A stretch of DNA of 64,000 nt from Mesorhizobium loti (GTDB lineage: Bacteria > Pseudomonadota > Alphaproteobacteria > Rhizobiales > Rhizobiaceae), in contig AP017605.1 in NCBI GenBank assembly GCA_002356515.1, forward strand, positions 620,001-684,000, given 5' to 3'. The notes below the pieces were generated by a model that did no database searches, was not told the origin of the DNA, and saw only the letters and a list, made by a program, of their open reading frames with translations. Both the position numbers and the translations under genes were made by a program. Below, in pieces: positions 39,289 through 50,634 of this stretch. Each line of letters starts with the position of its first letter. The first letter of the stretch is position 1.

Positions 39289-39819
39289 TCAGAGCCACTC
39301 GATGTCGTTGAAACCGCGCGCGATGTAGCCGCCCTTGGAATAGGACTCGCCCTCGTAACCGAAGATCGGCCACACCTCTTTCTGGTTGTAGAGGCTGACG
39401 ACGAGGCCGCCGCGCACCGCCTGGAAGAAAGGCGTCTTCTCGATCTCGGTGAGCAACGCCACACGCTGCTCTTCCCAGCCGAGCCCGCGATAACCACTCT
39501 TGCCGGCCTTCTTGTCGAGTTCGGCAATGCCCTTCTCGATCAGCTCCTTGTGGGCAGGATCCTTGGCGGCTGTCTCGTCATGGCTTTTGACGGCGATGGC
39601 GTAATATTTGTCCGGCACCTGGTCGTGCGGATAGATGTCGCGCGCCAGTTGGATCAGCGTCGCCATCGTCTCAGGCTTCAGCGCCGAGGTCTCCAGCCCC
39701 CAGGCGTGCTCTGGGCTGATGATGGCGCTGCCCGAAATGACGAGCAATGCGCCCGCTCCACCGCGTTTGAGAAGCTCGCGCCGTGACAGGCCGGGCTTCC
39801 TCTCATAGATCGTGACCAT
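39289..39819 (-). CDS. Gluconate 2-dehydrogenase subunit 3 family protein
   Basis: A 176-aa Tat-exported protein: SRRELLKRGGAG near the N-terminus, then a hydrophobic stretch and the subunit-3 body (LIQLARDIYPHDQVPDKYY). GGGAGG precedes the ATG at 39819. Together with the GMC protein it forms the two-subunit dehydrogenase core. No cytochrome c subunit is encoded here, so the electron acceptor is encoded elsewhere or differs. Confidence 0.9.
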   Translation of the reverse strand: MVTIYERKPGLSRRELLKRGGAGALLVISGSAIISPEHAWGLETSALKPETMATLIQLARDIYPHDQVPDKYYAIAVKSHDETAAKDPAHKELIEKGIAELDKKAGKSGYRGLGWEEQRVALLTEIEKTPFFQAVRGGLVVSLYNQKEVWPIFGYEGESYSKGGYIARGFNDIEWL

Positions 39820-39897
39820 TTGTTCCTCCCTGCTTGCTGTTCGCACCCTTGGGGTGCCGTTGCTGGCGCCGCGCTGGTCCGCGCGGCCGGTTGTCCC

Positions 39898-40293
39898 CTA
39901 TTGAAAACGTCCCCCACGCTGCAGAACCTCGATCTTGTAGCCGTCAGGATCCTCGATGAAGAAAAAGCGGGCGATGAGCGAACCGTCGCGGTTGAACTCG
40001 ACGATCTTCTTCGGATTGAGGCCGAGCGCGCCGAGGCGATCGTGTTCGCTGTCGAGATCGGCGACCGAGACCGCGAGATGGCCATAGCCGTCGCCAAGCG
40101 CATAAGGCTCCTGCCGACCCTTGTTGACGGTCAACTCGACTTCGAAAGGTGTGTCGGCATTGCTGAGATAGATCAGCGTAAAAGTCTCGAAATCCAGCCT
40201 TTGGGCGATCTCCAGGCTGAACGCCTTGCTGTAGAAATCGATGGACCGGGCCTCGTCGAGAACCCGGATCATGGTGTGGATCGCCTTTGCCAA
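39898..40293 (-). CDS. VOC-family (lactoylglutathione lyase-like) protein
   Basis: A 131-aa protein. I choose the TTG at 40293, preceded by GGAG, giving the usual KAIHTMIRVLDEARSIDFY opening; no better start lies upstream. The metal ligands His (IHTMIRV), Glu (FEVELTVN), His (GYGHLAVSV) and Glu (YKIEVLQRG) occupy the classic glyoxalase I positions, so methylglyoxal detoxification with glutathione is plausible. It is read toward the GMC pair but ends 79 nt before it... the next gene downstream is the Tat-targeted subunit. Confidence 0.88.
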   Translation of the reverse strand: MAKAIHTMIRVLDEARSIDFYSKAFSLEIAQRLDFETFTLIYLSNADTPFEVELTVNKGRQEPYALGDGYGHLAVSVADLDSEHDRLGALGLNPKKIVEFNRDGSLIARFFFIEDPDGYKIEVLQRGGRFQ

Positions 40294-40518
40294 ATCAAAC
40301 TCCGCAGGTCTCGCGCTATGGAGGATGATTATGCGCGCCAGCGAAGAAAGGTGGTGGCAGCCGATTACCACGTATAAGATCGGAAATGGTCGTCCCATCT
40401 AAGGACGAAAGTCCGATTGCCGTCGTCGACCGTCCGGTCGAAGATGAAATCGCAGGCAGTGATCAAAGGCGCCGATGGCCCCGTCGACGCCCAAGACCAA
40501 CAAAAACGGGAGGTTACG

Positions 40519-40824
40519 ATGTGCAGAGTGTTTGCCGCACAGGATCCGGAAGGCTATCGCCAGATCAACCGGTCGATTCGCATCGACGGACATTCGACCA
40601 GCATCCAGCTCGAGGCGACGTTCTGGGCCTTGCTGGACGAAATCGCCGAAAGCCAGAACTTGACGACGCCGAAATTCATCTCGAAGCTGTACGATGAAGC
40701 CATCGAGATCAACGGCGAAATCCCCAATTTCGCCTCCATGCTGCGCACCACCTGCGCGCTCTATCTGCGCGGCCACCGACCCAGCATGGACGAGCGGATG
40801 GCGCTGAAGCAGGAAGCCGCCTAG
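40519..40824 (+). CDS. Ribbon-helix-helix domain protein
   Basis: A 101-aa protein; GGGAGG before the ATG at 40519 fixes the start. The central region (RSIRIDGHSTSIQLEATFWALLDEIAESQNLTTPKFISKLYDEA) has the length and spacing of the RHH_4-type domain common in alphaproteobacteria, a strand followed by two helices. It may bind DNA as a dimer. Target unknown. A palindromic repeat starts right after its stop. Confidence 0.85.
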   Translation: MCRVFAAQDPEGYRQINRSIRIDGHSTSIQLEATFWALLDEIAESQNLTTPKFISKLYDEAIEINGEIPNFASMLRTTCALYLRGHRPSMDERMALKQEAA

Positions 40825-40825
40825 A

Positions 40826-40925
40826 GCAATTGCGGGAAAAGTGTGAGCGGTTTTCCCTAGGGAATTGCGTCAAAACAAAGAGATAGAGCGGTTCGCCGTT
40901 TCCGTGAAACGGTGAAACGCTCTAG
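40826..40925. repeat. Palindromic intergenic repeat, family B
   Basis: Contains GAGCAATTGC, GGGAAAAGTGTGAGCGG and GGAATTGCGT blocks, and then an arm ending GAAACGCTCTAG. The first part recurs in reverse orientation at 50070-50143. The final TAG (on the minus strand) is the stop codon of the DeoD-type gene. Confidence 0.75.
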
Positions 40926-41635
40926 CGCCCTTCCGCCGCGATTTCGAGTGCCAGCCGGCTCATATCGGCGAAAAGCGCCTGGCGTTCGGAATAATCGGCC
41001 TGTTCGCCGGTAACCAGACTGTCGACGACGGTCAGCAGCGACAGGGCCCTCGCGCCGAAATGTGCCGCGATGCGGTAGAGCGCACTGGTTTCCATATCCA
41101 CGGCCAGGGCTCCGAGCGCCCTTGCTTCGGCGTAGCGAGCGCGCACCTCAGGATGGTAGAATATGTCGGTGCAGACTGTCAGGCCGGCGTGGTGGTCGAT
41201 GCCGAGTTCGGCTGCCTTGGCCAGTGCACAAGCGAGCAGGCCCGGATCCGGGCCGGCATCGGCTTGGTAAAGGCCAAAGACCTGACCGCTGTCGGTGTTT
41301 TCCGGCCGTGCCGATTGCGAGATCACCAGGCCGCGCAGCTTGGCCTCGGCGCTCAGGCCGCCGCAGGTACCGGTTCGGATCAATGTTCGGGCGCCATAAT
41401 AGTCAAGCAATTCATGAGCATAGATCAGGAACGATGAAACACCGATGCCCGTCGCCTGAATGCTGATGGGCTGACCGCGATAAAGGCCGGTAAAGCCGAG
41501 CGCGCCGCGCCGGCGATTGACGCAGCGTGGCGCCTCCAGAAATGTCCGCGCCATCCATTCGGCGCGCTGCGGGTCACCCGGCAACAGCACCGTATCGGCG
41601 TAGTCACCCTTGGCTGCTTCGATATGTGGCGTCAA
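40922..41635 (-). CDS. deoD: DeoD-type purine-nucleoside phosphorylase
   Basis: A 237-aa phosphorylase. The TTG start at 41635, with GGGGGAG upstream, gives TPHIEAAKGDYADTVLLPGDPQRAEW, the family N-terminus, and a length matching E. coli DeoD (239 aa). RTGTCGGL is the phosphate-binding region, and the base/ribose-binding VDMETSALY is present. It should split purine nucleosides to base and ribose-1-phosphate. The stop codon lies in a repeat. Confidence 0.92.
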   Translation of the reverse strand: MTPHIEAAKGDYADTVLLPGDPQRAEWMARTFLEAPRCVNRRRGALGFTGLYRGQPISIQATGIGVSSFLIYAHELLDYYGARTLIRTGTCGGLSAEAKLRGLVISQSARPENTDSGQVFGLYQADAGPDPGLLACALAKAAELGIDHHAGLTVCTDIFYHPEVRARYAEARALGALAVDMETSALYRIAAHFGARALSLLTVVDSLVTGEQADYSERQALFADMSRLALEIAAEGR

Positions 41636-41725
41636 CCGCTGCTCCCCCAAGCCCGCTTGCCGTTTCACCCGCAATCATGGCGTTGTCGGGGCGCTGCGCA
41701 AGGCGGACCATCGAAGAAAGCTAAA

Positions 41726-44302
<2,577 letters not shown>

Positions 44303-44344
44303 ATGCCCCCTGCTCGTGAAGTCCGACGTTCCGACACCCGCCCC

Positions 44345-44452
44345 TAGTGCATGTCGCCCAAATGTGACTTCGGTTTTGGCAAAGCGACATGCATGAAAAC
44401 AAGGACCTGAAGCGTATCGCATGAATCCGCTTCAGTGCGACCCGCTCTAGCC
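44345..44452. repeat. Palindromic intergenic repeat, family A (second copy)
   Basis: GCATGTCGCC, CGACATGCATGAAA, AACAAGGACCT and ATCGCATGAA follow the same order as at 28522-28625, ending with CGCTCTAG. The 317-nt gap between cckA and the next gene is filled mainly by this copy; the remaining 165 nt hold only the promoter of the FliO-like gene. Confidence 0.75.
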
Positions 44453-44619
44453 GGTTGAATCACATTCTCCCAGTCCGGAAAAGGCCCGGGCGGCAAATGT
44501 CAGATAAAAATGATGCCGGCCGTGTTTCAAGCTGTTCACGATGCGTGAAAGGCAACTTGCGGTGGCCAGCCGCAACGGTCTAGTGTCGCGTCACTTTCCA
44601 AACCGATCAGGGGAAACCA

Positions 44620-45369
44620 ATGCAGTGGCTGGATAGCGTGGCGGGCCCTGGTTATGCGGCGGCACTCCTGTGGACCTTCGCGGCGCTGATCCTGCTGGTC
44701 ATCGTGCTCGTTATCATCAGGCTCGTGCGCAACCTGACATTCGGAACGTTTGTCGCGGGTGGCCGGAACCGCAAGACCCGGCTCGCCGTCATGGACGCCA
44801 CCGCCGTCGACAGCCATCGCCGGCTGGTGCTGGTGCGCCGCGACGACATCGAGCATCTGCTTCTCATCGGCGGCCCGACCGACGTCGTCGTCGAACGCGA
44901 CATCCGCCTTGCCGCGCCGCGCCGTCCGGCGCTGACCGGAGATGGCGGGCTGCAGCCTGTCCCGGCCACCGCGGCCCCGGCGGTAAAACCGCGGCCGCCT
45001 CAGCCGGCTCCCGCACCGGCACGACCGGCACCGCAGCCGGTGACCGCGGCGGTGCCGCCTGCCCGCCCGCGCCCGGCAGCGCCGCCACCGGCCCCTCCGC
45101 CCGCACCGAAACCGGTGGCGCACACCTATCAGTCGGCCAACGTCACGCCGCTGCCTGCCTACGGCTCCGCCAACGCCAACGCCATCAGGCACGCGCCACC
45201 GCCGCCACGGCAGGAGAGCATCGACGACGCGCTGATGAAGGACCTGGAGGTTTCGCTCGATCAGCCGCGCTCTGGCGGCCCGGTCGGCAAACCGGCAGCC
45301 AAGGCACCGCAGTCGCTGGACGATGAAATGACCAAGCTTCTGGGCGAACTTTCAAGCCAGAAGAGATGA
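44620..45369 (+). CDS. FliO-like single-pass membrane protein
   Basis: A 249-aa protein with one strong membrane helix (about 14-40) followed by a FliO/MopB-like cytoplasmic beta domain (VDSHRRLVLVRRDDIEHLLLIGG). It then has a long Pro/Ala-rich linker and a short acidic C-terminal part (DDALMKDLEVSLDQP). No other flagellar genes are nearby, so a flagellar-export role is not implied. AGGGG precedes the ATG. Function uncertain. Confidence 0.8.
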   Translation: MQWLDSVAGPGYAAALLWTFAALILLVIVLVIIRLVRNLTFGTFVAGGRNRKTRLAVMDATAVDSHRRLVLVRRDDIEHLLLIGGPTDVVVERDIRLAAPRRPALTGDGGLQPVPATAAPAVKPRPPQPAPAPARPAPQPVTAAVPPARPRPAAPPPAPPPAPKPVAHTYQSANVTPLPAYGSANANAIRHAPPPPRQESIDDALMKDLEVSLDQPRSGGPVGKPAAKAPQSLDDEMTKLLGELSSQKR

Positions 45370-45456
45370 TTGGCGCGCCTGCGCCGCTCCGCCAGTCGGC
45401 GACCTGCCCGCCCGAGGTTTGAGTATACCTCAGCGTGATGCAACGAATCTGCCAAC

Positions 45457-45485
45457 AAAAATGGCCGGAAAAACCGGCCATTTTT
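45457..45485. terminator. Bidirectional rho-independent terminator
   Basis: A perfect 12-bp stem (AAAAATGGCCGG with CCGGCCATTTTT) with a 5-A loop. T-runs follow on both strands. It serves the FliO-like gene (+) and dksA (-), which converge here. Confidence 0.95.
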
Positions 45486-45535
45486 GATAATAATCTCACT
45501 GCAACTAGCCTGAGACACAGCCCAGAAGCAATGCG

Positions 45536-45952
45536 TCAGTCGTCGCGATAGACTTTTTCGCGGCGCTCATGCCGTTCCTGCGCTTCGATCGACAAGGTGG
45601 CGATCGGGCGGGCGTCGAGCCGCTTCAGCGCGATCGGCTCGCCGGTTTCCTCGCAATAGCCGTAAGTGCCTTCATCGATGCGCTGCAGCGCCGAATCGAT
45701 CTTTGAGATGAGCTTTCGCTGGCGGTCGCGGGCCCTGAGCTCGATGGCGCGGTCCGTTTCCGAAGAGGCGCGGTCGGCGAGGTCAGGGTGGTTGGCGTTT
45801 TCCTGCTGCAGGATTTCGAGAGTTTCGCGCGCTTCGCGCAGTATGTCGTTTTTCCAGGTGACGAGCTTTAGGCGGAAGTAGGATTTCTGCCGTTCGTTCA
45901 TGAACGGCTCGTCTTCGGAGGGTACGTAATCGGCGGTAACGATGTCGTTCAT
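45536..45952 (-). CDS. dksA: RNA polymerase-binding transcription factor DksA
   Basis: A 138-aa DksA. The coiled-coil tip has the functional D57xxD60xA62 motif (DLADRA), so it should act with ppGpp on RNA polymerase. The zinc-finger region keeps only Cys100 (GYCEETGE); the other three ligand positions are Thr103, Ser121 and Ala124. This makes it a zinc-poor or zinc-free DksA. The ATG at 45952 has GGGTGAG upstream. The 276 nt up to sixA hold the divergent promoters and no supported gene. Confidence 0.95.
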   Translation of the reverse strand: MNDIVTADYVPSEDEPFMNERQKSYFRLKLVTWKNDILREARETLEILQQENANHPDLADRASSETDRAIELRARDRQRKLISKIDSALQRIDEGTYGYCEETGEPIALKRLDARPIATLSIEAQERHERREKVYRDD

Positions 45953-46228
45953 TCGACTCACCCAAACTGCCCCAAATTTGGCGCCTATATATTCGCCACC
46001 AGACGCCTGCACAAGCGCAATCGGCCACCGACTCACGCAATTGTTAAAGTGCCCGGGCGGCGCTCGTTGGAGCGGGATGCCTCTGATTCGATGGAGAAAG
46101 TGCCTCGACCCTTTGCCAACTTGTCTCGTGCGTGATTCATTGCGCGGAGAAACAAGGGCCATTGTGCGCCGCGCCCTTCTCGTGGCTAATCGCGCTGCGG
46201 CTTCGGCTTCGGCATCCTCGGAGGTTGG

Positions 46229-46732
46229 GTGAGCAGGCTCTATCTGTTGCGACACGCCAAGGCTGGCTGGGCGCTGCCCGGCATGCGCGATTTCGACCGA
46301 CCGCTTGACGCATCCGGTCGCGCCGATGCCGAGATGATGGGCGCCGCCATGCGCTCACGTGGCTATGTCCCCGACCTGACATTGTGCTCCAACGCCAAGC
46401 GCGCCAAGGAAACGCTCGAAGGCCTGGCCGGCCAGACCGATACCGGCAAGGTGTTGTTTTTCGACACGCTCTACAGCGAAGACGCGGCCGGTTATCTCCG
46501 TCTTATCCGGGAGCATGGCGGGCCGGGTTCACTGCTGGTCATCGGCCACAACCCGATGACGGAGGATCTTGCCATGGCGGTTTCGGGTGACGGCGACGAG
46601 ACTGCACGTGCCACACTCAATCATGGCTTCCCGACCTCGGGCCTGGCGGTCGTACGTTTCCTGGACGATCTGGCCAAAGCGGCCCAGGAAGCAGGTTATC
46701 TCGAAGCGTTTCTGACACCGGCAGATCTCTAG
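46229..46732 (+). CDS. SixA-type histidine phosphatase
   Basis: A 167-aa phosphatase of the phosphoglycerate-mutase-like superfamily with the catalytic LRHAKAG motif (Arg8, His9) and the second histidine in LVIGHNPMTE. A GTG start with GGAGG upstream. SixA acts on phospho-histidine in HPt domains in E. coli; the target here is not known. It lies 88 nt before the ycjX-ycjF pair. Confidence 0.9.
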   Translation: MSRLYLLRHAKAGWALPGMRDFDRPLDASGRADAEMMGAAMRSRGYVPDLTLCSNAKRAKETLEGLAGQTDTGKVLFFDTLYSEDAAGYLRLIREHGGPGSLLVIGHNPMTEDLAMAVSGDGDETARATLNHGFPTSGLAVVRFLDDLAKAAQEAGYLEAFLTPADL

Positions 46733-46820
46733 CATCGATTTGGATGTCGATATCTGACGCCATTTCAAAGCCGGGTTGCAGCGCCTATATCGGACGGACC
46801 GAAGCCCGAGAGATCACATT

Positions 46821-48296
46821 TTGGCATCATCGCTGACCACCTTCACCGACGAGGCAAGAATTGCCCTCGATACGCTGTCGGGACGCGCCACCGGGCTTTT
46901 TTCTCCGTCGCTGCGATTGGGCGTTACAGGCCTTTCGCGCGCGGGCAAGACGGTGTTCATCTCAGCGCTCGTCCACAATCTGATCCATGGCGGGCGCCTG
47001 CCGCTGTTCGAGGCGCAGAAATCCGGGCGCATCTCGCGCGCCTTCCTCGAAGAGCAGCCTGACGACGCGGTGCCGCGTTTCCAGTACGAGGACCACATCG
47101 CCGCCTTGGTCAACGACCGCGCCTGGCCCGATTCGACGCGCGCCATCTCGGAACTGCGGTTGACTATCGAATATGAATCGGCCTCCGGCTGGAGCCGCAT
47201 GTTCTCGTCAGGCAAGTTGTCGGTCGACATCGTCGACTACCCCGGCGAATGGCTGCTCGACCTGCCGCTGCTCGGCAAATCCTTCGCCGATTTTTCGCGC
47301 GAGGCCTTCGAGATGGCCGCTCTGCCGGTGCGCGAGGATCTTTCGCGGGCCTGGCGGGCGATTTCGGCGGAAATCGACCCGAATGCCGATGCCGACGAGA
47401 TGACGGCACGCCGCCTGGCCGAAAGCTTCGCCGCCTATCTCAAGGCCTGCAAGCTCGATGAACGCGCGCTTTCGACCTTGCCGCCCGGCCGTTTCCTGAT
47501 GCCTGGCGATCTCGAGGGCTCCCCCGCGCTGACCTTCGCGCCGCTGGCCGGCCTCGACAGGCGTCCGCGCCCGGGATCGCTGCACGCCATGATGGAGAGG
47601 CGCTACGAGGCCTACAAGACGCATGTCGTCAAACCCTTCTTCCGCGAACACATCACCCGCCTGGACCGCCAGATCGTGCTGATCGATGCCATGCAGGCGC
47701 TGAACGCCGGCCCTGGCGCCATGGCCGACCTCGAGCGCGCCGTAACCGAGATCCTCAGCTGTTTCCGCCCCGGCCGGGGCAGCTTCCTCACCGACCTGTT
47801 TTCGCGGCGCATCGACCGCATCCTGGTCGCCGCGACCAAGGCCGACCACCTGCACCACGAAAGCCATGACCGGTTGCAGGCGATCGTGCGGCGGCTGGCA
47901 GACCGTGCCGTGGCGCGGGCGAATTTCACCGGCGCCGACGTCGACGTGGTCGCCATGGCGGCGGTACGCGCGACCCGCGAAGGCACGGTCAAGCAGAGCC
48001 GCGAGACATTGCCTGTCATCATCGGCACGCCGATCGCCGGCGAGACGATCAACGGCGAAACCTTCGATGGAAAGACCGAAACGGCTGTATTTCCCGGCGA
48101 CTTACCGGAAAAGATTGATGCGGTGTTCGACATCTCCGGACCCGACCACAGGCAGGATTCGACGGACCCGGCAATCCGCTTTGTCCGGTTCCGTCCGCCA
48201 AAACTCGAACGCACGGCCGAAGGCGTCACGCTGTCCTTGCCGCATATCAGGCTCGACCGTGCCCTGCAGTTCCTGATCGGAGACCATCTGGCATGA
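46821..48296 (+). CDS. ycjX: YcjX/DUF463-family P-loop GTPase-like protein
   Basis: A 491-aa protein. I choose the TTG at 46821 with GAGAG upstream (giving ASSLTTFTDEARIALDTL). The P-loop GLSRAGKTVFISALVHNL and the Walker B-like VDIVDYPGEWLLDL define the family; ATKADHL is the NKxD-like motif. The role is linked to envelope stress in enterobacteria and is otherwise unknown. It overlaps ycjF by 4 nt, so they are coupled. Confidence 0.92.
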   Translation: MASSLTTFTDEARIALDTLSGRATGLFSPSLRLGVTGLSRAGKTVFISALVHNLIHGGRLPLFEAQKSGRISRAFLEEQPDDAVPRFQYEDHIAALVNDRAWPDSTRAISELRLTIEYESASGWSRMFSSGKLSVDIVDYPGEWLLDLPLLGKSFADFSREAFEMAALPVREDLSRAWRAISAEIDPNADADEMTARRLAESFAAYLKACKLDERALSTLPPGRFLMPGDLEGSPALTFAPLAGLDRRPRPGSLHAMMERRYEAYKTHVVKPFFREHITRLDRQIVLIDAMQALNAGPGAMADLERAVTEILSCFRPGRGSFLTDLFSRRIDRILVAATKADHLHHESHDRLQAIVRRLADRAVARANFTGADVDVVAMAAVRATREGTVKQSRETLPVIIGTPIAGETINGETFDGKTETAVFPGDLPEKIDAVFDISGPDHRQDSTDPAIRFVRFRPPKLERTAEGVTLSLPHIRLDRALQFLIGDHLA

Positions 48297-49378
48297 TCGC
48301 GCCCCGCAAGCCGGCGGCCTTCCGCATCGAGCCGGAAGCCGCGTCAACACCAGAAGCGCCAAAGGCGCGCCAGACCGAGCTCTCGCGCAAACCCCGTGTG
48401 ATGAAGGCCGATGTCGCGCTGGTCATACCGGCGGAGCTCGACGTTTTCGACGAGCCCGACATCGTAGCCGCAGAACCGCCGCCGGCAATCGCCCCCAGGA
48501 AGCGCTCGCTGTTCGGCAGCATCTTCTTCGGCGCCGTTGGCGTGCTGGTTTCGCTGGCCATCGGCCTGTGGACCGACCAGCTGATCCGCGACCTCTTCAC
48601 CCGCGCCGAATGGCTTGGCTGGCTGGCCGCCGGCATGGCCGCGATCGCATTGCTGGCGCTTCTGGTGATCCTGATCCGTGAATTCCTGGCGATTGCCCGG
48701 CTGGCCGAGGTCGAAAAACTGCAAAAACGTGCGCGCGACGCCATCGCGCGCGACGATCCCAAGGCGGCACGATCGGTGGTCGACGAGCTTTCGGCTTTCG
48801 TCGCCGCCAAGCCGGAAACCGCGGGCGGCCGGCGCGCTTTGGCCGAACTGCGCGGCGAAATCATCGACGGCGGCAATCTGGTGCGCCTGGCCGAAGCGGA
48901 AATTCTCGGCCCCCTCGATGCCAGGGCCAAGGTGATGATTCTCGAGGCCGCCAAACGCGTCTCGCTGGTAACGGCGGTGAGCCCGCGTGCGCTCGTCGAT
49001 GTCGCCTATGTCGTGTTCGAGGCCGGACGCCTCATTCGCCGTCTCTCGGAACTCTATGGCGGACGCCCGGGAACGCTGGGTTTCTTCCGCCTGGCGCGCA
49101 GCGTGCTGGCGCATCTGGCGGTCACCGGTTCCATCGCCGTCGGCGACAGTTTCGTCCAGCAGATCGTCGGACACGGCCTGGCGGCAAGGCTATCGGCAAA
49201 ACTTGGCGAGGGCGTCGTCAACGGCATGATGACGGCGCGCATCGGCATCGCGGCGATGGAAACGGCGCGCCCCCTGCCCTTCAGCGCCGCGAAGCGCCCG
49301 GGACTGGGCGATTTCCTCTCGGCATTGACGTCGTTTGCCGCGAAGAAGGACACCGAAACGGCCGGCCCGGGCAATTAG
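48293..49378 (+). CDS. ycjF: YcjF/TIGR01620-family membrane protein
   Basis: A 361-aa inner-membrane protein with DUF697 at the C-terminus. A Pro/Ala-rich N-terminal stretch (about 1-65) is followed by two helices (about 75-135) and a helical body with the AVSPRALVDVAYVVFEAGRL and SLTSFAAKK-type end. It always pairs with YcjX, here with a 4-nt overlap, so it likely anchors or regulates the GTPase-like partner. Function otherwise unknown. Confidence 0.92.
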   Translation: MIAPRKPAAFRIEPEAASTPEAPKARQTELSRKPRVMKADVALVIPAELDVFDEPDIVAAEPPPAIAPRKRSLFGSIFFGAVGVLVSLAIGLWTDQLIRDLFTRAEWLGWLAAGMAAIALLALLVILIREFLAIARLAEVEKLQKRARDAIARDDPKAARSVVDELSAFVAAKPETAGGRRALAELRGEIIDGGNLVRLAEAEILGPLDARAKVMILEAAKRVSLVTAVSPRALVDVAYVVFEAGRLIRRLSELYGGRPGTLGFFRLARSVLAHLAVTGSIAVGDSFVQQIVGHGLAARLSAKLGEGVVNGMMTARIGIAAMETARPLPFSAAKRPGLGDFLSALTSFAAKKDTETAGPGN

Positions 49379-49501
49379 CGTTTTACGCTTCCAGACAGTG
49401 AACGGATTGCGGTTTCAAGGCCCTGCAGTGACGAAGCATTAACCAATCTTCTTCATGGTCGAAGAGGTTCCAAACAGCCTCTTTGTTGCCGGGTGTCGTC
49501 G

Positions 49502-50053
49502 ATGAAAAGCGTAATTCTGTCCAGCGTCCTGCCCCTGGCCGTTGCGATCACAGCGGTCGTCGGTGTCGCCTCGGGAGCTTCCGCTACAGAGCCGGACAAG
49601 CAATTCTTCCAGTCGGCCGAAGGCAAATGGGTTGGCCCGGGCGAGATCGTCGCCGGCAAGTACAAGGGCACGAAATTCAACTGCAGTTTCACCGGCTCGA
49701 CGCCGGACGGCAAGATGGGCATGACGCTCGACGGCGGCTGCCGGGTCGGCATGTTCACCCAGCCGATGTCGGCCAAGATCGAGCGCAAGGGCCGCGACTA
49801 CAAAGGTTCCTTCATGGGTGGCGCTGACGGCGCTGGCCTCGACATCATCGGCGGCAACGTCGTCGATGCCCGCAAAGTGGTCTTCACCATCAACCGCAAC
49901 CAGTTGCGCGGCGTCATGCAGGCCCGTATTCCCGACGACAATTCGATGACCGTGACGGTTGCCGTGCGTGTCCAGGACCAGCTGGTGCCGGTCATCGGCA
50001 TGAGCTTGAAGCGCGTCGATGCCGTCGAAGTCGGCTCCATCACGCCGAACTGA
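49502..50053 (+). CDS. Exported hypothetical protein (183 aa)
   Basis: A Sec signal peptide (residues about 1-27) leads a beta-rich mature domain (FFQSAEGKWVGPGEIVAGKYK and FNCSFTGSTPDG) with two Cys that may form a disulfide. The repeated strands, ending MSLKRVD, resemble small lipocalin/avidin-like barrels. I recognise no named family. It is monocistronic; a palindromic repeat lies after it. Confidence 0.75.
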   Translation: MKSVILSSVLPLAVAITAVVGVASGASATEPDKQFFQSAEGKWVGPGEIVAGKYKGTKFNCSFTGSTPDGKMGMTLDGGCRVGMFTQPMSAKIERKGRDYKGSFMGGADGAGLDIIGGNVVDARKVVFTINRNQLRGVMQARIPDDNSMTVTVAVRVQDQLVPVIGMSLKRVDAVEVGSITPN

Positions 50054-50069
50054 GCGCCTGTCGCGCCCT

Positions 50070-50143
50070 ATCCCGTTTTACGCAATTCCCAAGGGAAAGC
50101 GCTATGCGCTTTTCCCGCGACACTTTTCCTGGAATTGCTCGAA
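50070..50143. repeat. Palindromic intergenic repeat, family B (second copy)
   Basis: Blocks TACGCAATTCCC, AAGGGAAAGCGC and CGACACTTTTCC-GGAATTGCTC mirror, in reverse orientation, the first 40 nt of the repeat at 40826-40925. Confidence 0.75.
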
Positions 50144-50161
50144 CACATCCCCAAAAGCAAA

Positions 50162-50188
50162 GAGGCGGCAGCCCATCGCCACCGCCTC
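50162..50188 (-). terminator. Rho-independent terminator
   Basis: On the minus strand GAGGCGG pairs with CCGCCTC across a 13-nt loop and is followed by TTTGCTTTT, 24 nt after the stop of the 88-aa gene. Confidence 0.75.
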
Positions 50189-50211
50189 CTTGAACCAGTC
50201 GAATCAGGCGC

Positions 50212-50478
50212 TTAGCCCTTGATGGCGGCCGTCACCTCGTCATACGCCTTGCAGGCGTCGGCGAGCGTCGTGGCGCCCTGGTACTTGGTTGTGACCGCCT
50301 GGACCTTGGCGGTCAGGTCGGCTGCCTTGGACGGATCCTTGGTGATCGCTTCCTGCAGCGCGGCAGCCATGTCCTGCGCCTTCTTGGTCGCGATCTCGGC
50401 CGTGCATTCAGGTGCCTTCGAACAGGCCGAACCGGCAAGCACCGCCAGGCCGACGGCAACAAGCAAAAACTTCTTCAT
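50212..50478 (-). CDS. Small exported helical protein (88 aa)
   Basis: MKKFLLVAVGLAVLAGSACS is a signal peptide; the Cys could be lipidated, but the residues before it (GSA) do not form a canonical lipobox, so ordinary Sec cleavage is also possible. The mature part is helical and rich in Ala and Lys, with Cys pairs (ECTAEI, DACKAYDEV). GAGGAG sits nine bases before the ATG at 50478. A terminator follows. Function unknown. Confidence 0.75.
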   Translation of the reverse strand: MKKFLLVAVGLAVLAGSACSKAPECTAEIATKKAQDMAAALQEAITKDPSKAADLTAKVQAVTTKYQGATTLADACKAYDEVTAAIKG

Positions 50479-50634
50479 GTCAGTCATCTCCTCAAAAGGG
50501 CGCGACTTGATCGTCGCTCACCCTCCAATGGCCGAAGCCGTGCGTCCTTAGCCTTCGATTGTGGCAACACGCAACGCGCGCATGGCGTAAACTTGTGTAA
50601 CGCGCCTGCAATATTGGTCCGGACCGGATTCGGG

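Noticed and set aside
45942..46232. 96-aa open frame between dksA and sixA
   Set aside because: Overlaps the dksA start region and has no start signal; composition looks non-coding.
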